In this document: positions 56,436-64,000 of the stretch, piece by piece
Position numbering within the stretch: position 1 is the first letter of the stretch
Layout: the number at the start of each line of letters is the position of its first letter
Source of the DNA: Scolanthus callimorphus
Lineage: Eukaryota > Cnidaria > Anthozoa > Actiniaria > Edwardsiidae
Length of the DNA stretch: 64,000 nucleotides
Direction of reading: 5' to 3'
Assembly: GCA_033964015.1 (NCBI GenBank)
Contig: CM066925.1
Span: 8,912,204-8,976,203 of the forward strand
Made by a program: the position numbers and the translations under genes
Notes under the pieces: generated by a model
The model's database searches: none
The model's input: only the letters and a program-made list of their open reading frames with translations
Told to the model about the DNA's origin: nothing

Positions 56436-57278
56436 CATTTGTTGAACGTACAATACTGTTAATGGATAGAAGATAAGCACGACAATAAGAGACTAGAGAT
56501 TTGCCAGAAGTATTCAATCAGTGTTTATCTAGGAGTAGTTTAATTAGAAGCTACACTTCACAGAAATGCAAATTATCGGGGTTCAACTGCATCTTGCAAT
56601 TCTATTTGCAGCTGCTTCTAATGATGGAAGAATGAAACAAATGTAAACGATGACTAACATTTTTACCAATTTTCTCTTTTAAAACGATAAGCAGTTACAA
56701 TGTCCCTTTCGACCATTTTTGAATCGAAACTATTCTTAAATGGTCACCAATTTTTTTTTAAATAATCAAATTATAAAAATGAAAATTCAAACCACTCACA
56801 TTTCCCTGCTTAAACTAATAAAGAATGCCTTCAACTTGGTATTTATTGTGAAAATTGGTCGTCATATTGATGCAGTATTGCGATAGTATAATAATCGATT
56901 CTAATTATAAATTACATGAGGAAATTTGACAAGTTTGAACTAGGCCTACGGGACGTTCTTCACACACTCTAAATTTGCAATCATAATTCGCTCAAATCAG
57001 AATCCACTGAATTTCTTCGTGCTGCTTCCCTTCACGCAACTCTTTCGAATTAAGAAAATGATTTTTTTTCATTTTGAGACAAAATTTATTTCTACGTTTA
57101 TACGTGACCATATATGGATGCGAGCTTTGCTCATTTTTCATGATTATAGTAACTATAAGAGCGAAGGTACTGTAACAGCTCCACAAATAGTAGTACGAAA
57201 ACAATTGTTATTGTACTTTAATGCAAGAATATGTTCCTGCTACAGTAAAGGTCGTATCAAACGCAATATTTAACTTAC

Positions 57279-57443
57279 TGCTTTGACTTGAGGTTAAGGC
57301 CCTTGACTTTGTACCCAGAAGAAGAATCAAATAAGACACCAAAGAAGCGATGACCGATAGGGAAGTCATATTTCAGAGGAAGACCTCTAGCGATGTCCCT
57401 GGTAAAGATGTTTGGAAAAATGTGATGCTCACACTCATTTTTG
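57279..57443 (-). CDS. Possible further exon, phase does not fit
   Basis: Between AATTGCAG and CA|GTAAGT is a 165 nt frame encoding CEHHIFPNIFTRDIARGLPL and FPIGHRFFGVLF. It looks coding and lies upstream of the SRCR exon, but it ends with two bases while SRCR needs one. Either a linking exon is missing or it belongs to another gene. Family not recognised. Confidence 0.4.
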
Positions 57444-58780
57444 CTGCAATTCTACAATATGTTACAGTTAACAGATAGTGAAGCGTATGATATGAGAAGC
57501 GTATCTGCACGCGGCAGAGCTAGTGGAAACGCCGTGTATGATGATTTCTGCAGGTGCAGCAACTTTCAAAGAATCACACTTGTTTAACCACCAACGGCGC
57601 GGATAACAAGAAAGATGTGATTGAAAGCAGTTTATTTATGTTGAAGTTGTTGTCTTATTCAATGCATCCTTCTCAAAAGAGCAACTTTATGAAAATTTAA
57701 ACAGCCACCTGTACCTAAATTAAGTTTTCTCTGTTGACTTACCTTTCAACGTAAACTTCAAGTTTAATAAAACTTTTACTAAGGGTTTTTGATGTTATTT
57801 TATCTGTTAAAGCCCTAGCATGCTAAAGACACTTACTTTTGTTTGCTGCACCGTGCCACCTGCTCGAAATTATCGAGTTACGAAAATAACGCCTATATTG
57901 TGATCATTACTGAAAAGATTTACCTGTTTTAGCATTCCGGAAGAATTGTTGTTTTTATTTCGCAAACCCTACTAGTCTAACTACCAAAATTAGTTTTATT
58001 TTCATTTGCACATGTTAATTATAGAATTTCTTGAGTATTCTTTTTTCTTAAGTACTTTTTGTACAAAATCATAAACTATTCTTCATATTTGCAAAACCTA
58101 GACTTCTAGGCATTTTTTACAAGATGATATAATATCCTTTATATATTTTTTACAAAATCATATAATATCCCTTTTTTACAAAATCATGTAATACTCTTCT
58201 AGACATTTTTTTAATTCATATAATGTTTCTCGACATATTTGCAATAACAATGTCTCGCGCCCACGAGAGAGCCGGACGCTCTCGTGGCATCCGACCAATT
58301 TCAATTAAACATGCCATTTTAAAGTATGTAAACAACTTAACAACAGAAAGTTGCTTCGATTTTGAATCTTTCAAGGAGGTGATAGACCATCCCCTTGGTT
58401 TTAACGGCCAAAAGTTATGAATTGTACCTGCTGTCATTTTATGCTATTGCAGATAGCAAACACGTTTTTCCCTTCCTATTTGAGTTGTTTTTTTTGTTAT
58501 GGCTCGCCGTCTGCCACACGTTCCTGCTGCTAAAAATTGTGTTATGGAAAGCAGTAGCAGGATTGAAATGCTTAATCATAACATATTTCGTTATAAGCCT
58601 TTTAATATAACAAAAATTCCAAGGTGCATTTTTCTGCTTTCCGCTGCTATTTTGTAGAACGATTGTCGAGCGCTCAAAAGCTCTAATGATTAAAACAGTG
58701 TTATTCCGCGAGACCAAATTGGTTCTGAGGCAAAAGCTCGCAACTCCGAAATATTACGAGGGCGAGAGGAATAATTGTTT
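57444..58780. repeat. Non-coding with ACAAAATCATATAATA tandem copies
   Basis: Between 58060 and 58215 the unit TTTTTTACAAAATCATATAA with TATCC repeats three to four times. The rest shows a short palindrome (CACGAGAGAGCCGGACGCTC region near 58262) and nothing coding. Confidence 0.5.
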
Positions 58781-58789
58781 TAAGAGCCT

Positions 58790-59011
58790 CTGTCAACCTC
58801 CATTTTGTCAGCCTAGCAACATACCGAGACAGAGAAAGCATCCATTTCCATCGGCTGATTTAGGGGATGTAGTGCGATATTTGCGATGAATTCAATAAAT
58901 GAATAATAAAACTTTGTTTTAAGAAGACTATTTCAAGATTTCTACACGTAATACCTTGTCCCATATCGACTGAAAACAATAACAAAGGAGTGGCTGACAA
59001 GGGCTCTTTAA
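58790..59011. mobile_element. MITE A, copy 5
   Basis: TTAAGAGCCTCTGTCAACCT to GGCTGACAAGGGCTCTTTAA; TTAA at both ends. Confidence 0.7.
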
Positions 59012-59298
59012 TCAAATAGATTTTCCAGCCAAAACAAGGGCCAAAACAATCGTGATACCCTTGCCCTTCCAGTTGCCACGACAACAGATAGCATGTACGT
59101 AATTTCATCGACTGCGCCAAAATGCCGAGAAAACTGTCAAAACAAATTGATCCTTCTTTGGATTTAAATGTGTCCAAGCAAATGTTTGCAACGGTTCGCT
59201 CATCTTTCAAAAATACTCAAAAATAACTGTCCCAAAACAAAAGGGCGCGCGCTCATTTGATATATTTACTCCCAGAAATCAACGAATATCAGTAATAT

Positions 59299-59350
59299 TT
59301 AGCACTTATTCTATTCCACTATCCACCGAAATTGAAATAGAATAAGTGCT
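59299..59350. repeat. Short hairpin AGCACTTATTCTATT
   Basis: AGCACTTATTCTATTCCA and its complement AATAGAATAAGTGCT are separated by about 17 bp. Confidence 0.6.
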
Positions 59351-59463
59351 TTAGTATATACCAGCAAGGCAACCTGTCGAATTTTCAGTCGGAAAACAAT
59401 ACAAAAAGTTGTGTTAGCGTTTTAAAACTACACGCGTGACAAACTCACGCAAACTTAGATGAT

Positions 59464-59960
59464 TTGCATAAGCACGTTTTGGTCGATTTTGACAGCTCTA
59501 GAAAGTTTGCAAGCATTTACTTCGAACAGCTTGGGGGAAAAATGGACAGTTCAATGGATTTTCAACAGATTGGACATGTAGCGAGCAATATATTGTATCA
59601 TTTCAATTCAAGAAGGAATATAGGTTCAAGTGGAAGAGAATTTGTAAGCAAGTCGCGAAAAAGTTTCCGAGATGAAAATTATTTGTCGGCAGCCACTCGT
59701 TGCACAAGTACTTTGCTGAAAAAATGGAGTGAACAAACACCGTAAACACTGGATATTTGAGGAAAAAAAAATTATTTAGCAGGATAAAACAGCTACACGA
59801 AACCTTGTGAAAAGGCTTTATGGGGTTATCATTAGGCAAGAAGAAGGAAAACTGACTACTAACAGAAGACGTCTCCTTTGTGGCGGACAGTTCGCTCGCA
59901 AAAAAAAAACTACAAAGAAAGCTGCCGATCAGTCGTTGCAAGACACAAACTATCCTCAGG
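59464..59960 (+). pseudogene. Coding-like fragment, unidentified
   Basis: One frame (59464-59745) reads DSSMDFQQIGHVASNILYHF and ENYLSAATRCTSTLLKKWSE, then stops; after it the DNA reads GFMGLSLGKKKEN and, in another frame, RLYGVIIRQEEGKLTTNRRR. It looks like a decayed gene with frameshifts, possibly transposon-derived. Family not recognised. Confidence 0.25.
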
Positions 59961-60383
59961 TACTTTGAAAATTAGCTCTTTCGACTGTATTTTCTCGACA
60001 TATTGTAGATTATAGTTTTGATTTTTGTCAGATTAATAAAATAAGGGAAAATACATGGCTAAAATAATTTTCATTCATGTTTTGCCAGCTAAAGTTTTTC
60101 AACTCGGGTTTCAGTGCAAGCCTGTTTTTCACAAACAACGCTCAGACGATTTGTGAGCTTATTAAATCCAGAAGACCGATTTTGAGACAAAGAAATCTAA
60201 TTTGTTACTTCTTTAGTTTTGTTGACTGACTTTTCCTCGCCACTACATGAAATTTGCTTGCCAACACAATATATACTGTTTCGGAGGTAAATAATGTCTC
60301 AGATTCCGAGATTCTAAACCAATCAAAATGCTCGTTCTTAGGAGGTTGCCGAGCTGGTATATACTAAAAGTTACTATACACTA

Positions 60384-60628
60384 TTTCAATTAACGTTGCT
60401 CTGCAAAACGTAAAACCATGAACCATGCATCATAATGAAGACGCTATTTCTCGTATTTTCCTAGAGTTTGGCAAACCAAACTAAACTAAAAACACCCAAT
60501 TGCACTTTGTTTACTACTTTTAGACACAATTTGGCGTGAACTGCTTTCGTTTTAGGCAGGAATTCTCATTACGACTTATGAAGCATGGTTCATGGTTTTA
60601 CGTTTTGCAGAGCAACGTTAATTGAAAC
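60384..60628. mobile_element. MITE with perfect 45 bp TIRs
   Basis: Bases 60384-60428 and 60583-60628 are reverse complements, from TTTCAATTAACGTTGCTCTG through ACCATGAACCATGC. The identity suggests a recent insertion or arm conversion. Total length about 245 bp. Confidence 0.8.
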
Positions 60629-60982
60629 AGGTGTTATATATATAGAAACCAGAAGAGACTGTGATCCCTGCTTTCCAGGGGCCTTTATTATACTTTTACT
60701 CCGTTTATTGTCCGATAAACTAGCATATTGTCTGTCATTTTATACTTTTGACAGATCTTTACTTAAAGTTATCGTTGTCTTAACTTTAAATTGTCACTTA
60801 GTTTAGGTATGTTGACTTAATTACGGTTAATTCCTCAAGCAAAGCCATTTGCTTCATGCCAGGGTTTTCGTTTAGCCGCTGTAAAGATGAACAAGTAAAG
60901 GATTATTTTAAAACATATAGGAAGGAAGCAGGGAAGAAAGATGAAAATCTTAGGGCGCCAAAGCATGAAAAGAGTCATAGAG

Positions 60983-61189
60983 GGGGTGGCGAATGGTCAA
61001 ATTCGAGAAATTCGAGAACGCGAGAACGCCGTTTCCAAATTCCGAGATCGAGAATTCGAGTTTCCAAAAATCCGAGATATGGAGAAATTGATTACTGAAA
61101 ATCCGAGAATCCTAATTGTAAAATCCCAGAATTCGAGAAAGCCTAAAATTTCGCGACAAACATGCTTTTTAGAGGACCATTCGCCACCC
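60983..61189. mobile_element. MITE with GGGGTGGCGAATGGTC ends (copy 2)
   Basis: GGGGGTGGCGAATGGTC and GGACCATTCGCCACCC are the ends; the interior is GAATTCGAGAA/ATCCGAGA repeats, the reverse complement style of 8612-8853. Confidence 0.75.
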
Positions 61190-61468
61190 ATATAGAGGGA
61201 CACGTAATTCGCATCCTCCTGTTGAGGACCCCAGCTACCCACCCTGGAAATCAAAGGTGAAATTAAATTTTCTCATGACCCAGTCAGGCATTTTGCTCCA
61301 GCACCAGGGTACCCGCAAACCTTGTAATTCTAGTGCTTTTTGATGACTAGCCACACATTACGAGGTCCTCAACAGAGAGGGGTGCAGATATTAAATGCAA
61401 CGTTACAGAACGTTACAAATAACAGATGGTGTAGCCTACTCGATCTTTGCGAGGGCCTCGATGCTTTT

Positions 61469-61552
61469 CTAGCAGCTTGATCCGTCCCCGTTGCACACTC
61501 CGCATTGGTCGTTTACCGCCGAAGAACCAAGCACGTTATCGCACCCGAGTTT
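61469..61552 (-). CDS. Terminal exon with ADAMTS-like CGVCNGDG motif
   Basis: After the acceptor TATTTCTCAG, 28 codons encode [20 protein letters not shown] and then NGDGSSC followed by TAG. The CD..LGS...D.CGVC.GDG.SC pattern is the Cys-rich end module of ADAMTS, ADAMTS-like and papilin proteins. Phase 0. It belongs to a separate minus-strand gene whose other exons would lie at higher coordinates; I did not find them. A readthrough or truncated copy is possible. Confidence 0.5.
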   Translation of the reverse strand, partial: KLGCDNVLGSSAVNDQCGVCNGDGSSC

Positions 61553-61724
61553 CTGAGAAATACAGAACAAAATACGGCATAAAGACTTAATCCAAATGAT
61601 AGTGACGGTATTTCTGTGTTTTGGATTAATTTACAATGGAATGAGCCTTTCTGATCCTTACAGCGAAGTCTAAAAAAATGTACATGAGCGAGTTTGTGAT
61701 ATTCAGAATTTCTAGGTGATAGCT

Positions 61725-61865
61725 TAAACCCATTTTGGTTGATTTTGCAATCAATATTGATCCAGTAAAGCAGCCGAATCCAGCGTTTTGGTTTGATTGA
61801 CGGCTAAAAATCGCCAATCGCCCATCGCAACATTGAATTTAGAAGGTTTCGTAGCAATGCATACA
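61725..61865 (+). repeat. Dispersed repeat (copy 3 of 3)
   Basis: TTTTGGTTGATTTTGCAATC, GTTTTGGTTTGATTGACGGC and ATCGCCCATCGCAACATTGA follow the order seen at 6905-7110. Confidence 0.55.
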
Positions 61866-62024
61866 GTGGTAACTTCCAAGATATGAAGCAATCGTTCCCA
61901 GAGCCTCCCTTTAAGGGAGATTTCCGCCTAAGAGAGTTTTGCAACATCGGCAGGGCTACGAAATTTTCCCCTGTCTTTTCATGTCATATTTAACAACTAG
62001 ACCTCAAGGCCGAATGTGCTATGA

Positions 62025-62404
62025 TGAACAGTCGTATATCTTCACTAGGTACTATTGTGCTCCATATGATATAAGTTATGGGAAGGAGACCTGGCGAAGC
62101 GCAAAAAGGCAATTACTAGCAAAGAGGGAGGGAGGGTGGGTGGGTGGGCAAAAGCTGGCTCCACCAGGCCTCTAGATGAGCACAATAAGGCCCTCTAACC
62201 TGCTACACACAGACATACTATTCCCATGTGCAGACCTACACCAGGGTCGCCATCCTGGCGCTACGATCTCAAAACCAACTGAATTGATTATGTAATTTAT
62301 ATCTTATATGTCGCACACTATTCCCAAGTGAAAATAGTCGTATATCTTCACTAGGTACTATTGTGCTCCATATGATATAAGTTATGGGAAGGAGACCTGG
62401 CTCC
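62025..62404 (+). repeat. About 70 bp direct repeat, 306 bp apart
   Basis: AGTCGTATATCTTCACTAGG through GGAAGGAGACCTGGC occurs at 62029 and again at 62335 with no visible differences over about 68 bp, suggesting a recent duplication. Confidence 0.85.
62126..62148 (+). other. G-quadruplex motif, six GGG runs
   Basis: Six GGG tracts separated by single A or T bases fill 23 bp. Single-base loops favour a very stable parallel quadruplex. Confidence 0.85.
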
Positions 62405-62479
62405 GCCCCATTGACACTTACAGTGTTCAGATACCTTCCCATCCTAATGCAACCCCTAACCCAAAATATCCTAAATCCT

Positions 62480-62930
62480 CTCCAAGCTTATTCCCTATAC
62501 CCATAACTCAAAACCTCTCTTGACCACACCCATAACCCCAAGCCTCTCTTGACCACACCCATTACTCAAACACCTCTCGCGACCACACCCATACCTCAGA
62601 ACCTCTCGCGACCTCGCCCATAACTCAAAGGCCTCTCGTAACCACATTCATAATTCAAAACTGCCCTTGACCACACCCATAACTGATAACTAAAACCGGT
62701 TTTGGGCATACCCATAACTAAACATTTCTCTAGGACATACCCCCAATTAAAAATCTCTCTTGGACACGCCCATAACTCGAGGCTCCTCTTGGACACATTC
62801 ATAACTCAACACCTCTCTAGAACATACCCATAACTCAACAAAACCTTTCTGAACGCACCCATAAGTCAAAGCTTCTCTGAGCACACCCAAAACTCAAACC
62901 ACTCTTAATTTGGCATACCCATACATGTTT
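62480..62930 (-). repeat. 29-30 bp minisatellite (CATAACTCAAAACCTCTC...)
   Basis: The unit is close to ACCACACCCATAACTCAAAA with CCTCTCTTG and repeats about 14 times with growing divergence toward the right, changing to GACATACCC in later copies. Confidence 0.85.
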
Positions 62931-63139
62931 GTCCGGTGACGACGTCACACCACATGACCAAGTGCTGTTGCACCCCCTTGTTCCTTAGGGAACTTCACCC
63001 AAGCGCGGTTGTCTTAGGTTCATCCCTTCCCAAGATATAAACCTCTCATTTCGCTCCGCTATAAAACTGATCATGGGTTGCCTGTGCAACGACGGACACG
63101 CGGAAAACCATGACAGAATGGGTCGACGCATATATACAC

Positions 63140-63345
63140 TATAACAGGTCCAACGAAGGGTTGGGCTCCCTGTGTAAGGAATGAACACTCAACTCCTAAC
63201 TTGGATAACTTGGCGAACAAAGGGAGATATGGCATACATGAATAATATAGCAAAGAAAAGCCAAACACAGGGAACCCAACCCTTCGATGACCAGGATTCA
63301 GACTATGTCTGCAGAGATCCTGTTTTCAGACCCCCCCAGTCATCG
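63140..63345. repeat. Inverted motif AACGAAGGGTTGGG
   Basis: CAACGAAGGGTTGGGCTCCC at 63150 is mirrored by GGGAACCCAACCCTTCGATG at 63271; CATCGAAGGG appears again near 63343. Confidence 0.55.
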
Positions 63346-63384
63346 AAGGGGATTAAAGGTTCCATTTTTTTTTTTTTTTTAATA

Positions 63385-64000
63385 CGGTACATGACCCCTA
63401 CGCACATACGGTACATGACCCCTACGCACCGCGTGGGACACCATCCTCTCGCGCCAGATGTATATAGTACATGCCTCCACGCACCGCGTGCGACACTATC
63501 CCTCCTACATATGGCACATATCCCACCGCACCAATGCGGTACATTCCTCCTAGCACCACGTGCGGTATCCTCCTCGTCCACGTGCGGTATAGCTCCACCC
63601 TGTCCTTCCCCCTCCCTCTTCGCACCCCGTGCGGTATTCTCCTCGCACTACATGCGGTAAACCTCCTCGCACCACGTGCGGTACGTTCTTCCTCTTGTGC
63701 CCCCTCCTTGCGGTCTAAAGATTGTGCCCCTAACACAAACGTGCCAGAAAAATTGCTTCGCACCGGGTGCGGTAAATCGCCTCACACCACGTGCGGTAAA
63801 TCTCCTCGCACTACGTGCGGTACGTTCATCCTCTTGTACCCCCCTCCGTGCGGTCTGAAAATTTTGTCCCTGACACAAACGTGCCATAAAAATTGCCTCG
63901 CACCACATGCGGTAAATCTCCTCGCACCACGTGCGGTACGTTCTTCCTCTTGTGCCCCCTCCTTGCGGTCTAAAAATTTTTGTCCCTGACACAAACATGC
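63385..64000. repeat. Tandem array of CACGTGCGGTA units, runs off the end
   Basis: CTCGCACCACGTGCGGTA and variants occur about 15 times. From 63680 they are organised in a higher-order unit of 117-139 bp (GTACGTTCTTCCTCTTGTGC...CTTGCGGTCTAAA...ACACAAACGTGCC), three copies at about 63681, 63820 and 63937. The long open frames here on both strands are by-products of the repeat. Confidence 0.85.

Noticed and set aside
56566..56646. Plus-strand ATG with signal-like MQIIGVQLHLAILFAAAS
   Set aside because: Stops after 26 codons, has only a weak donor and no downstream plus-strand exon.
59603..59941. Minus-strand frame starting MQRLIGSFLCSFFFASELSA as receptor signal peptide
   Set aside because: It overlaps a better plus-strand fragment, has no donor at the needed place and comes partly from a poly-A run.
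62600..62800. Minus-strand repetitive frame with CPREIFN-like units
   Set aside because: It is the translation of the 29-30 bp minisatellite, whose unit length does not keep one frame throughout.
63181..63998. Several long overlapping frames on both strands
   Set aside because: They are by-products of the CACGTGCGGTA tandem array; composition follows the repeat unit, not a protein.
1..64000. CRISPR arrays, operons or bacterial promoters
   Set aside because: The window is eukaryotic with spliced genes; the tandem repeats lack unique spacers of constant length.

Overview
The window looks like nuclear DNA of an invertebrate animal, most likely an anthozoan cnidarian such as a stony coral. It is AT-rich, its genes are intron-rich with GT/AG junctions, and introns and intergenic DNA are full of short inverted-repeat elements. 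It carries a leucine-rich-repeat GPCR of the GRL101 kind with a mosaic ectodomain, a receptor class I associate with cnidarians, molluscs and echinoderms. The organism is an inference from gene type and repeat style, not from a species marker.

Layout. 1-10.6 kb: mostly non-coding, with a 374 bp transposon carrying 43 bp terminal inverted repeats, a 294 bp-offset duplication (2.7-3.2 kb), several near-palindromic elements and one doubtful signal-peptide-like exon (3507-3589). 10,628-18,611 (+): a complete five-exon gene for a type II Golgi glycosyltransferase of the beta-1,4-N-acetylgalactosaminyltransferase 3/4 (chondroitin GalNAc-transferase-like) family, 660 residues. 18.6-22.2 kb: intergenic space between two convergent genes, holding a tandem 165 bp duplication in which each copy has an ATGCAAAT octamer and a TATA box.

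22,245-56,231 (-): one very large receptor gene. I could join 36 exons (6,554 coding nt, one continuous frame of about 2,184 residues ending in a stop). Order from the N-terminal side: SRCR, fucolectin/F5-8C-like, PA14, an unrecognised Cys-containing segment of about 110 residues, MAM, three LDL-receptor class A repeats, MAM, MAM, D8C (uromodulin/OIT3-type), pentraxin, a MAM lacking its first exon, CUB, an LRR N-cap, six LRRs on six 72 bp exons, a Cys hinge and a rhodopsin-class seven-helix domain. Domain-boundary introns are all phase 1 and LRR introns all phase 2. The start codon and signal peptide were not found; a further exon-like segment at 57,279-57,443 does not fit the phase.

56.3-64 kb: repeats, one short exon of a different minus-strand gene with an ADAMTS-like CGVCNGDG motif (61,469-61,552), a strong G-quadruplex motif, a 29-30 bp minisatellite and a CACGTG-rich tandem array running off the end.

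How the parts relate. The transferase modifies glycans in the Golgi; the receptor has several carbohydrate- or protein-binding modules outside the cell and a G-protein-coupled core. They are neighbours by position; nothing in the sequence shows a functional link. The most unusual content is the receptor's architecture and how mobile elements have been built into both genes (a stop codon inside a transposon end, elements 10-15 bp from splice acceptors, a MAM half missing beside a repeat cluster).
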